From: Micavibrio sp.
Lineage (GTDB): Bacteria; Pseudomonadota; Alphaproteobacteria; Micavibrionales; Micavibrionaceae
Length of the DNA stretch: 60,225 bases
NCBI GenBank assembly: GCA_012960155.1
Contig: DUBU01000034.1
Coordinates: 1-60,225 of the forward strand
Direction of reading: 5' to 3'
Shown here: positions 1 to 8,250 of the stretch, piece by piece
Layout: each line of letters starts with the position of its first letter
Position numbering within the stretch: position 1 is the stretch's first letter
Translations under genes and position numbers: made by a program
The notes under the pieces: generated by a model
Database searches by the model: none
Seen by the model: only the letters and a program-made list of their open reading frames with translations
What the model was told of the DNA's origin: nothing

Positions 1-2323
1 CACCATGGAAACTGCGGTCAAAGTTATCGAAATGGGTCGCGTAGCCAAAATACTTGGTTTCCGAGCGCATTAGCAAATCAGGCAAGGAAAACGGTTTGAT
101 ACCGACACTCCTGGGGGTTGCGTAATCGCTTCTCTGCTTTGCTTCAGCGTATTCTTCATCGCGTTTTTTCTCGTCTTCAAAATCCCAGCCTGTCAAAAAG
201 CTCAGCTTAACCTTGCCCCATTTTTTCGGCTTTTGAGTAGCGAGCGTTTCCAAGCGCTTCATAAACTCTTCTGCAAAGGGGAAGTTGCCGTTCACGACGC
301 TGTGCACCGGCTCTAGCAGCTGTTCATGTTCTTCGATGAAGCCCCAGAAATCTCTCTCCATCATTTTCCAGTCAACGGTTTGCAGTGCGTCGCGTTCTTG
401 AGCTTCGCGCTGTTTTTGTAGTGTGTATTCACTTGCATATAAATGCGCTGCTGTTTCAGGTTTTTCGAAGCGTTTCTTGTATATCAGTCGGCGTTCTTCT
501 TCTGTAACGATCAGGCCTGTGATATTGCCTTGATCATCAAATTCAAGGTGATCAAATTCCAGATCGCCACCATCACCGTAAGAGCGCACACGCCATTCAG
601 GGATGGCATTCCCAGTTAAACGCGGATCATCGCATTGCAGCTTTAACGCCACGCGCTTAATTACGTCGCTGTCATCTTTACCATCTAGCGCCCACTGCAC
701 CTGATTTTCCCAAGGAAGGCGCAGCTTACCTTTATCCTCAAGCTCATTTCTTATGCTCATGCGTCTAGGCCACTCAAAGCGACCGCTGTAAAGTTTTAGC
801 GCTGAAATACCGTTCTCATAAGGTTTTAAAACCTGCTCTGCTTGCTCATAACGTCTTGCAAATGTTATGGCTTCTTCGCGTGTTTGCGCTGCCCAAAAGG
901 CTTCGGCATCTGTTTGCAATCTCATAAAGACAGGCGGTATCGCCTCTTTCAATCTTTGCGAAGCACCGCCTTCACCATTATCCCGACCCATGCTGATACT
1001 GTGATCGAAGTCGGACCACATACCACCATATTTTTTGATATCTTCCTGCTCTTCATCAGTGATCGGGTTCATTATATGGATGAACTGTTTTAAGACCCAT
1101 TCGTAATGCACTCCGTTATCATGACGGCGCCATCTGTGCCCCTCTTCTTTGCGTCTCATAAAGGACCTTAGCTGCTTTGCCGCTTCTTCCTTTACCCCCG
1201 GCTCATTCTTCAAGCCGCGTAATTCATCCATGGCTGTAAAAAGGCGCAAGGCCATCAGGCGATCTTCGATCGAGAACTTGATGTAGTTTACTTGCTCTCT
1301 TTCTTGCTCGCCTTTGACTGTGCGGTAGTTGTAGTCACGCTCTCGAAGCTCTTTCTTGGACAGCTCTTGACCAAAATACTTTCCAATCAGAGACACTTTG
1401 CGCGCAGCGTCAGCCTGTTCAAAGTCATGCTCCTGCTTGAAACGATCGAAGGTACTTTTAAATTGCACTGCGTCAGCGGCAGCCTGAATATCCTCAGGTA
1501 CAGACGTCCATTCATCTGTCATGCGCTTTGTAAGCTGCAAATCTGCTAGCGCCAGCTCGGCATTGCGGATACGATTACCGTAGGACGGATGCACATCGAG
1601 CATATCAACGACAGAACGACGCATATCCCAGCGGCTTTTTTCCTGATCGCGAAGAAGCTTAAAGAAACTGCCTAATGCCGCAGGGTTGTATCCCGCCTTG
1701 CCTGCCTCTTTGATACCATAAACATCACCGACCGTTTCTTCACCGCGACTGTTGCCCATGTCTTGCCATTTTTCATGGCGACGCAAGTGGAAACGCTCAT
1801 GCCCCAAAATCGCGGCCAAGTGATCTTCGCCATAACCGTTTTCGATCAGCATATCCCATAAACCTAACGAGACCACCAGCACTGGGGGTGTTGCCTCTGT
1901 CAGCACAAAGGCATTTACATCATTTGTATCGGATAAAAATAGTTGCAGCGGCGGGCACGGTTTATTAATGCTGGCCATTGCCAGTTTATCCAATATCCCC
2001 TGCACATATCCCAGCACCTTATCCGCATTTTCATCTTCGCCATATGGAATGAGATTGTAGGCTTCTATGATAATTTTAGGTATCTCGCCATCTTCCAGGG
2101 CGGCACTCATATGGCGTCTATATTCATCGCTATCGCGGCTGGCGCTGTATGATACGCCTATCGTCTTTCCGCGCTTCATACTACGTTCGACTTTATCAGA
2201 CGCTTCTTCGGCGCTTTCATCATTTGCCGTCACTACATCAGTCTGGGTCTCAGCAGACTGGCCGCTTTCATCGCCCTGCTGATTGTCCGCATTTACTATG
2301 TGTTCTTGTTCTTGATCCGTCAT
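1..2323 (-). CDS. M48-like zinc metallopeptidase with long unknown C-terminal region (partial)
   Basis: The frame opens at an ATG (2323-2321) and stays open to the left edge, so at least 774 residues are encoded and the C-terminus is missing. The first ~45 residues are acidic and Q/E/S-rich, with no signal peptide. A gluzincin core follows: HERFH at residues 175-179 (HExxH), ExxxD at 196-200 (third zinc ligand Glu196), and a DVHPSYGNRI stretch like the HPS segment of M48 enzymes. Beyond about residue 270 there are ~500 charged residues (many WENQ, EERR, KKRF-type segments) that I do not recognise. The fold assignment rests on the motifs; the substrate is unknown. It is divergent from the decarboxylase gene. 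Confidence 0.72.
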   Translation of the reverse strand, partial: MTDQEQEHIVNADNQQGDESGQSAETQTDVVTANDESAEEASDKVERSMKRGKTIGVSYSASRDSDEYRRHMSAALEDGEIPKIIIEAYNLIPYGEDENADKVLGYVQGILDKLAMASINKPCPPLQLFLSDTNDVNAFVLTEATPPVLVVSLGLWDMLIENGYGEDHLAAILGHERFHLRRHEKWQDMGNSRGEETVGDVYGIKEAGKAGYNPAALGSFFKLLRDQEKSRWDMRRSVVDMLDVHPSYGNRIRNAELALADLQLTKRMTDEWTSVPEDIQAAADAVQFKSTFDRFKQEHDFEQADAARKVSLIGKYFGQELSKKELRERDYNYRTVKGEQEREQVNYIKFSIEDRLMALRLFTAMDELRGLKNEPGVKEEAAKQLRSFMRRKEEGHRWRRHDNGVHYEWVLKQFIHIMNPITDEEQEDIKKYGGMWSDFDHSISMGRDNGEGGASQRLKEAIPPVFMRLQTDAEAFWAAQTREEAITFARRYEQAEQVLKPYENGISALKLYSGRFEWPRRMSIRNELEDKGKLRLPWENQVQWALDGKDDSDVIKRVALKLQCDDPRLTGNAIPEWRVRSYGDGGDLEFDHLEFDDQGNITGLIVTEEERRLIYKKRFEKPETAAHLYASEYTLQKQREAQERDALQTVDWKMMERDFWGFIEEHEQLLEPVHSVVNGNFPFAEEFMKRLETLATQKPKKWGKVKLSFLTGWDFEDEKKRDEEYAEAKQRSDYATPRSVGIKPFSLPDLLMRSETKYFGYATHFDNFDRSFHG

Positions 2324-2603
2324 AGATCCTAGCGCCCTTGCTTATAGACTATAAATAACGGCGCAGACTATCATAATATGTAAATTATTGTCCAGTTTTA
2401 GAATACTGTGCCTTTCGAACTACTACTCTAAAAGGCCTACTCAGTATACGATGCTGATACTATTGAAAAATTTTATTGTACATTTCTACAGTTAGTATAA
2501 TAATAAAAATACGCACGTGCCTATGGCCCCTGGTTGGTTATGCTACGACGTAAATTTTAACGTTAACTTGGGGCTTGCCCCTGTAGCATAGGGTTTACAT
2601 TGT
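2324..2603. other. divergent intergenic region (M48 gene / decarboxylase gene)
   Basis: A 280-base AT-rich region between two divergent genes. Its left two thirds show no open frame or clear signal. The right end, from about 2505, holds a GC-richer structured element described separately. Confidence 0.6.
2521..2591 (+). promoter_or_regulatory. structured leader of the ornithine decarboxylase gene
   Basis: An 8-bp inverted repeat, TATGCTAC (2539-2546) and GTAGCATA (2583-2590), encloses a palindrome TTAACGTTAA (2557-2566) and a small hairpin GGGG-CTTG-CCCC (2570-2581). CTATG at 2521-2525 can compete for CATAG at 2587-2591, giving two mutually exclusive pairings. The element ends 13 bases before the ATG, and the start has only a weak Shine-Dalgarno, so pairing could hide the ribosome site. 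Alphaproteobacterial ODC genes are known to carry the speF RNA motif at this place; membership in that family is inferred, not tested. Confidence 0.5.
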
Positions 2604-3881
2604 ATGACCGACGACCTTTTAACGGGGGCGCAAGAGCCTTCCGTATATAGCTTTTCTCTTTCCGATGATCAGATTGCATTGCAGAGTGCTGCGCCGTCTT
2701 ATGTTGATGGCGAGATCACAGATGATTACATCCGTGACCTGAACCCTGCTTTGCCTGTCCCGATCCTGCACCCGCACAGACTGGTAAAACGCACCGAAGA
2801 ATTCGTGGAAGCGTTTACAGGTAACGTGATGTATGCGGTGAAATGTAACCCCGATAAAATCATGCTGCGCGCGATTTACGAAGGGGGCGTGCGCCGTTTT
2901 GATGCAGCCTCTATTGCTGAAATACGCCTGATCCGCGGCCTGTTTCCGGATGCCCAAATTTATTTCATGCACCCGATCAAAGCGCCCGAAGCCATTCGCG
3001 AAGCCTATGTCAATCATGGCGTGCGCGCTTTTGTTCTGGATTACGCGGGTGAGCTAGACAAAATCCTGCACGAAACCAATGCCGCGCCTGATCTGGAGCT
3101 TTATGTACGTATGGGCGTGCCAAAAGACACAGAAGATGGCGGCGTTGCCACAGATTTTGCCCGTAAATTCGGCGCGAAGCCCGATCTTGTCAAAGAATTG
3201 CTGGAGATGTGCCGCCCTTATTGTGCGAAACTGGGCTTAAGTTTCCACGTTGGCACACAGTGTTCATCACCTGATATCTACTCAAAAGCTGTCTCATGGG
3301 CAGCCTATGCCATTGGTGCCAGCGGCGTGAATGTCGAAGCGCTTGACGTTGGCGGCGGCTTCCCTGCCGAACTGAACGAAGCAAGCCCGATACCGCCTAT
3401 TCAGGAGTTTACAAACGCGATTGCCAAAGCGATCAATGATTACAACCTGCAAGATCTGGAATTACTGTGTGAAGTCGGACGCGGCCTTGTCGCCTGCGCT
3501 GGGTCACTGGTTGTGCGCGTTGAAGGGCGCAAAGATGACCTGCTATACCTTAATGATGGCACATATGGCGGTATCTTTGAGGGCGGCGGTTCTGTTGGAC
3601 TTCCTTATCCTGCGCATTTGATCCGCCGTCATGAAGACGGTCAGCAGGTTGCGCTGAAAGCATTCCGCTTTGCAGGGCCGACTTGTGATTCCGTTGATAT
3701 GATGAACGGCCCGTTCATGCTGCCCGAAGACATTCAGGTTGGCGACTGGATCCGCTTGGAGCAGCTGGGCGCCTATGGCGAAGTATCCCGTACAGATTTC
3801 AACGGCTTCGGTGCCGTACAGAAGATTATTGTCAGAGCGCATCGTCAGCAAGAGGACAATCTGCAACTGGCACAGCTGTAA
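2604..3881 (+). CDS. type III (alanine-racemase fold) PLP-dependent ornithine decarboxylase
   Basis: It decarboxylates ornithine, possibly also lysine, to the diamine, the first step of polyamine synthesis in the cytoplasm. The 425 residues carry the fold-III decarboxylase signatures in order: AVKCNP with the PLP lysine at 80, HVGTQC with His215, the glycine turn DVGGGFP near 249-254, CEVGRG (Glu290, Arg293) for PLP binding, and GPTCDSVD with Cys361/Asp362, the active-site Cys-Asp supplied across the dimer. Tyr391 matches the conserved C-terminal Tyr. About 40 residues precede the usual start of the family. The symporter gene follows after 33 bases. Ornithine versus lysine preference cannot be decided by eye. 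Confidence 0.88.
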   Translation: MTDDLLTGAQEPSVYSFSLSDDQIALQSAAPSYVDGEITDDYIRDLNPALPVPILHPHRLVKRTEEFVEAFTGNVMYAVKCNPDKIMLRAIYEGGVRRFDAASIAEIRLIRGLFPDAQIYFMHPIKAPEAIREAYVNHGVRAFVLDYAGELDKILHETNAAPDLELYVRMGVPKDTEDGGVATDFARKFGAKPDLVKELLEMCRPYCAKLGLSFHVGTQCSSPDIYSKAVSWAAYAIGASGVNVEALDVGGGFPAELNEASPIPPIQEFTNAIAKAINDYNLQDLELLCEVGRGLVACAGSLVVRVEGRKDDLLYLNDGTYGGIFEGGGSVGLPYPAHLIRRHEDGQQVALKAFRFAGPTCDSVDMMNGPFMLPEDIQVGDWIRLEQLGAYGEVSRTDFNGFGAVQKIIVRAHRQQEDNLQLAQL

Positions 3882-3914
3882 TCTAGAACAAACTTCATCA
3901 GGGGAAGGTATTAT

Positions 3915-5369
3915 ATGAGCGCACTTAGCGTTTTCGTTATTCTGTATATGGTCATTTCCGTGGGCGTCGGTCTATACGCTGCCCTGCGGGTTAAAAGTTC
4001 AACAGATTACGTCCTCGCGGGGCGCTCGCTTCCTATCTATGTGACGATTGCCACGGTTTTTGCGACCTGGTTCGGGTCCGAAGCCGTTCTGGGGATGCCT
4101 GCCACTTTTATGGAAGAAGGGCTGGGCGGTATTGTCGCCGACCCGTTCGGGGCGGGTCTGTGTCTTGTGTTTGTCGGTGTCTTCTTTGCCGCACGCCTTT
4201 ACAGGATGAAGCTTCTGACCATTGGCGACTTTTATCGCCAGCGCTATAGCCGCACCGTGGAAACACTAGTCTCCATTGCTATTTGTATTTCCTATCTAGG
4301 CTGGGTTTCCGCGCAGATTGTGGCGCTTGGCCTGACCATTCACCTGATTTCAGATGCCGCGATCAGTTTCGAGCTCGGCATGGTTTTGGGATTATCGGTG
4401 GTCATGCTTTACACCATTTATGGCGGTATGTGGTCCGTTGCGATCATGGACTTCATCCAGATGATGGCTATTCTCGCGGGTCTGCTGGTGGTTGCCTTTA
4501 TCATTGCGGGCAAGCTAGATGGCGGCGCGATGGCTGTTATCGACCATGCCGCGGCCAATAATAAATTTGATTTCTGGCCTGATTTGAACGCCGCGGCGAT
4601 CCTTGGGTTTATCGGCGCATTTGTAACTCTTGCACTCGGCTCTATCCCGCAGCAAGACGTATTCCAGCGCGTGATGTCTGCCAAAGATGAAAAGACCGCC
4701 GTGCGCGGTACTGTGATCGGCGGCAGCTTTTATATCCTGTTCTGCTTTGTACCGATATTCATTGCCTATGGCGCGACACTAATCGACCCGTCGCTGATTG
4801 ACACCCATATGGGTGAAGGCGGTGATCCGCAGCGCATTCTGCCGGAATTTATCCTGAATGACGTACCGATGGTGGTGCAGGTGCTGTTCTTTGGTGCGCT
4901 GCTGTCTGCGATTATGTCGACGGCATCAGGCACATTGCTCGCCCCGTCTGCCATTCTGGCCGAGAACATCTTCAAAGAAGCGTTCAAGCTGAATGAAAAG
5001 CAGCTGCTGCGCACTTTGCGTCTATGCGTTTTTGGCTTTGGTCTTGTGGTGCTGGGCTATGCGTATTTAAGTACGTCTGCCGGCCTGAGCATCTTTGAAA
5101 TGGTCGAGAATGCGTACCTTGTAACACTCTGTGGTGCTTTTGTTCCGCTGGCCTTTGGTGTTTACTGGTCCAAAGCCACCAATGCCGGCGCGCTGGTCTC
5201 GATTGCGCTTGGCGTTACGACCTGGGCAGTGCTGGAGGCCTTAAACATCCGCATGGATGGCATGGGCGAAGCGATGACTGTTCCGCCGCAGCTGGCCGGC
5301 CTGTTCATGGCGATTGTCGGCATGCTGCTGGGTAGCCTGATCCCCCAGCTGAACCAAAAGAAAGCTTAA
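3915..5369 (+). CDS. sodium:solute symporter (SSS family)
   Basis: An inner-membrane protein of 484 residues with about 13 hydrophobic spans, the usual SSS (LeuT-fold) layout. An N-terminal helix is followed by GRSLP and the ATWFGSEAVLG stretch typical of the first helices of SSS carriers. A strong AGGGGAAGG ribosome site precedes the ATG. It lies 33 bases after the decarboxylase and is probably co-transcribed, which hints that the substrate is an amino acid or diamine; that is inference, since SSS members also carry proline, pantothenate, acetate and others. Its stop lies 8 bases from the convergent RTX gene. Confidence 0.85.
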   Translation: MSALSVFVILYMVISVGVGLYAALRVKSSTDYVLAGRSLPIYVTIATVFATWFGSEAVLGMPATFMEEGLGGIVADPFGAGLCLVFVGVFFAARLYRMKLLTIGDFYRQRYSRTVETLVSIAICISYLGWVSAQIVALGLTIHLISDAAISFELGMVLGLSVVMLYTIYGGMWSVAIMDFIQMMAILAGLLVVAFIIAGKLDGGAMAVIDHAAANNKFDFWPDLNAAAILGFIGAFVTLALGSIPQQDVFQRVMSAKDEKTAVRGTVIGGSFYILFCFVPIFIAYGATLIDPSLIDTHMGEGGDPQRILPEFILNDVPMVVQVLFFGALLSAIMSTASGTLLAPSAILAENIFKEAFKLNEKQLLRTLRLCVFGFGLVVLGYAYLSTSAGLSIFEMVENAYLVTLCGAFVPLAFGVYWSKATNAGALVSIALGVTTWAVLEALNIRMDGMGEAMTVPPQLAGLFMAIVGMLLGSLIPQLNQKKA

Positions 5370-5377
5370 GCTAGATA

Positions 5378-8071
5378 TTAGGATGTGATGAGTACGCCCG
5401 AGGCTTCGAGGGCGACTACATCACCCATGCCTGTCACCCCTGTGATTGTTGCAACATCGGCGTAGTTCCCCAAGCCAGCCACATCGACGCGCAGGATTGA
5501 ATCTGCACCGCTTGTCGTGATCTGGACGAATTGTGACAACAAGCCAGATAGCGGGTCATAAGCGCTCAGCAAATCGCTGATATCCAAATGGTCATTTGAT
5601 AGGCTGAAATTATGGACGATATCGACGTTATTCGCGCCTGTTTGGCCGAAGTTAAATGTATCTTCGCCCAGTCCGCCGAAGAGAATATCGTTGCCCCAGC
5701 CCCCATCAAGGAAGTCTGTGCCGTTTCCTGCGTAAATTTCATCATTCCCAATCCCGCCATAGGCAAAGTTATCGCCGCCGTAATCACCTGACATTGCATC
5801 AACGCCTTGTGTATTAAGGGCGCTAAATACATTTCTATTAAAGTCATTGGCACTGTTATATATCGCGCTTTGAATTAACGGGCCGTGTGCGCCTGTATCG
5901 GGATCAACCGTAATCATAAGCGTCCTCGCGGCAGGGCCTGTCACAGCACTGAACCGATCATCTGCATCATTATTAATCGCGGTAATCATACGATTACGCG
6001 TGTTGTTACCATTATTGCCTTCATTGAATGAGAAGACATAGTTGTTATAAGTATCCCCACCATCAAAAGACATGCTCAGCGTCAAGGTTGCCGGTCTGTT
6101 ATTATTATAATTAACGCCTGTAATATTAAGCGTGAAGACGGTTGCGGACGCATCCTGCGTACCGACGAAAGCATCATTAGGGCCCATATAGATGATATCA
6201 TTCCCTGCATCGCCCGACAGGATATCATTGCCCTGCCCGCCATAGAGTGTGTCATTGCCTTTACCGCCAAAAATAACGTTCGCGCTATTATCACCTGTGA
6301 GCGTGTCATCAAAGGCCGACCCTGTTAGATTTTCAAAACCCGAAATCGTATCCGTACCAGCGCCGCTTGTGTTTTGTACAGTTGTGGTTGCCAGATTAAC
6401 GTTTACAGCAGCGCTTGCAGAGGCGTAGCTGACGGTATCATTACCTAGGCCGCCAACCATAATATCGTTACCTGCGCCGCCGTCGATGGTGTTATTTTGG
6501 TCATTGCCCGTCAGCACATCATTAAAGGCAGAGCCTGTAATATTCTCTACATTCAGGATGGTATCCGTGCCTGCCCCGCCTGTGTTTTGCGCGGCAGTGA
6601 TATTCAGGTTCACTGTCACAGCTGAGGCTGCCGTGCTGTAATCAACGGCATCCACACCGTCGCCGCCATCCATGTAATCATTACCTTCGCCGCCGATCAG
6701 GATATCCGTACCCGCTAAGCCATAAAGCGTATCGTTACCTAAACCGCCGTTCAGCGTGTTATTAAAAGCGTTCCCATATAGCGTGTCGTTTGCCACAGTC
6801 CCTGTCAGGCTTTTGTTACCTGTTGCGGCAACTGTAACGGTGAGTGCATTCCCCCAGCCTACACCGCCCAGCGCAAATGTAGTTACGGACAGGTCGATCG
6901 TGACATCGTCAAACACCAAAAACTCGACATCGTTATAGATTTTATCCGCGCCGTAACCTGTTAGCGTCTTATCATTCGTGTCCATAACAGTGATATAATC
7001 GGCATGGTCACGATAGATAATGAACCCCGCGTTCAGCGTATCCCATTGAGCACTATCAATACCGTTACCGCCCCAAATCTGGTCAGCGCCTGCGCCGCCC
7101 AGCAGCGTATCATTACCTTCACCACCATAAAGTTTGTCGGTGCCGGCACCACCATCCAGATAGTCATCACCGTCTTCACCATACATACCGTCATTGCCGC
7201 CATATCCGTACATGACATCATTGCCTTGGCGGGCGTACATAATGTTACGGTCATCGTTACCGTGCATGATATCCATGCCCGCAGTACCGTTAAAATTATA
7301 AAGCCCTGACGCAGGTGCCGTAATAGTGTTCGCACCGCCCCAAGCTGCACCGCCCAGAATGAATGTTGTTACAGACAGATCAATTGTCACGTCGTTAAAG
7401 ACAATGAATTCGACATCGTTATAGACACGATCCATACCGTAGCCGTTTGCGCTGACATCATTAGTGTCCAGCACATTGATATAATCCGCATGATCACGGA
7501 AGATGATGAAGCCTGTACTGTCTGTTTCCCAGACTGCGCTATCGATACCTTCACCACCATAAATATAGTCGGACTGCGCGCCGCCGCTTAGAAGGTCATT
7601 GCCTGCGCCGCCATAGAGTTTATCCATATCGCCGCCGCCATACAGCTTGTCGTTACCGGCACCGCCGCGCAGGACATCCTTACCGTCAAGGCCGATCAAG
7701 GTGACATCTTCAACTGTGTTTGGTGAGGCTTTGATAATATCTTTTCCGCCCGTACCGATTACCGCCCCTGAAGGTGCGGTAATCGTAACTGTTACCGTAG
7801 CCGTCGACGTCTGACCGCTGACAGTATCGCGGATTGTATAATTAAAGCTGGTTGTGCCAATTAGGTTCTGGAAGGATTTAGCCGCCGCAAGACCTGCGCT
7901 GTAAAGCGAGATATAGTCACCACTGCTGGATAGCACGCCGCTTTCTACAATCGAAAAACTGCCCGAGAAACTGGAATCAAAACCGAATCCGTTATCATCG
8001 AACAAGTCCAAACTGTTTGAGAAGCCATAAAGGAGACTAAAGAAGTCATTATTTGCGACCGTATCGGCCAT
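5378..8071 (-). CDS. RTX calcium-binding repeat protein, type I secreted
   Basis: 897 residues, probably exported to the outside by a type I system. Residues ~70-100 look like the end of a cadherin-like strand domain. Then come many GGxGxDxLx nonapeptides (for example GGAGNDKLY, GGEGNDTLL, GGLGNDTLY) that fold on calcium. The tail (DTFNFG...DIVHNFSLSNDHLDISDLL...) matches the VCA0849-type T1SS C-terminal signal; there is no Sec signal peptide. Residues 172-247 and 334-409 are close copies, and 472-523 resembles 544-593. No catalytic domain is visible, so an adhesin or surface-layer role is as likely as a toxin. No T1SS transporter lies in the window. Confidence 0.88.
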   Translation of the reverse strand: MADTVANNDFFSLLYGFSNSLDLFDDNGFGFDSSFSGSFSIVESGVLSSSGDYISLYSAGLAAAKSFQNLIGTTSFNYTIRDTVSGQTSTATVTVTITAPSGAVIGTGGKDIIKASPNTVEDVTLIGLDGKDVLRGGAGNDKLYGGGDMDKLYGGAGNDLLSGGAQSDYIYGGEGIDSAVWETDSTGFIIFRDHADYINVLDTNDVSANGYGMDRVYNDVEFIVFNDVTIDLSVTTFILGGAAWGGANTITAPASGLYNFNGTAGMDIMHGNDDRNIMYARQGNDVMYGYGGNDGMYGEDGDDYLDGGAGTDKLYGGEGNDTLLGGAGADQIWGGNGIDSAQWDTLNAGFIIYRDHADYITVMDTNDKTLTGYGADKIYNDVEFLVFDDVTIDLSVTTFALGGVGWGNALTVTVAATGNKSLTGTVANDTLYGNAFNNTLNGGLGNDTLYGLAGTDILIGGEGNDYMDGGDGVDAVDYSTAASAVTVNLNITAAQNTGGAGTDTILNVENITGSAFNDVLTGNDQNNTIDGGAGNDIMVGGLGNDTVSYASASAAVNVNLATTTVQNTSGAGTDTISGFENLTGSAFDDTLTGDNSANVIFGGKGNDTLYGGQGNDILSGDAGNDIIYMGPNDAFVGTQDASATVFTLNITGVNYNNNRPATLTLSMSFDGGDTYNNYVFSFNEGNNGNNTRNRMITAINNDADDRFSAVTGPAARTLMITVDPDTGAHGPLIQSAIYNSANDFNRNVFSALNTQGVDAMSGDYGGDNFAYGGIGNDEIYAGNGTDFLDGGWGNDILFGGLGEDTFNFGQTGANNVDIVHNFSLSNDHLDISDLLSAYDPLSGLLSQFVQITTSGADSILRVDVAGLGNYADVATITGVTGMGDVVALEASGVLITS
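6845..7558 (-). repeat. internal tandem duplication in the RTX gene (two ~76-residue copies)
   Basis: Residues 172-247 (7558-7331) and 334-409 (7072-6845) share GIDSA-W, GFII-RDHADYI, DTND, YNDVEF-VF-DVTIDLSVTTF and LGG--WG, spaced 162 residues apart. Each copy is preceded by RTX nonapeptides, so the repeat unit is RTX block plus this non-RTX module. Confidence 0.8.
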
Positions 8072-8206
8072 TTTCTTTACCAGATGAAGTCACCAATACT
8101 AGGGGAGAGACATTCTCATTTTAAACCCATCAGGATCATCCATAATCTCATTGTCCTTCCTCATGGTAAATAAGTGGTAAATTATTAGGCATATTGAATA
8201 TATCTT

Positions 8207-8246
8207 AGGGATAGGTTGAGCGTAACTTAGGGATCACCCTATCCCT
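8207..8246 (-). repeat. inverted repeat after the ABC permease gene, possible terminator
   Basis: AGGGATAGG (8207-8215) and CCTATCCCT (8238-8246) form a perfect 9-bp stem with a 22-base loop, starting 5 bases after the permease stop. AGGGAT occurs a third time inside the loop (8229-8234). No T-tract follows on the minus strand, so termination is uncertain; an operator in front of the RTX gene is an alternative. Confidence 0.4.
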
Positions 8247-8250
8247 TATG

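Noticed and set aside
5363-5372. AGCTTAAGCT palindrome at the symporter/RTX junction as terminator
   Set aside because: It is a 10-base palindrome with no loop and no T-run.
5378-8071. regularly spaced repeats that could be taken for a CRISPR array
   Set aside because: Repeats are degenerate, in phase with codons and explained by RTX nonapeptides; there are no constant repeat/spacer lengths and no cas genes.
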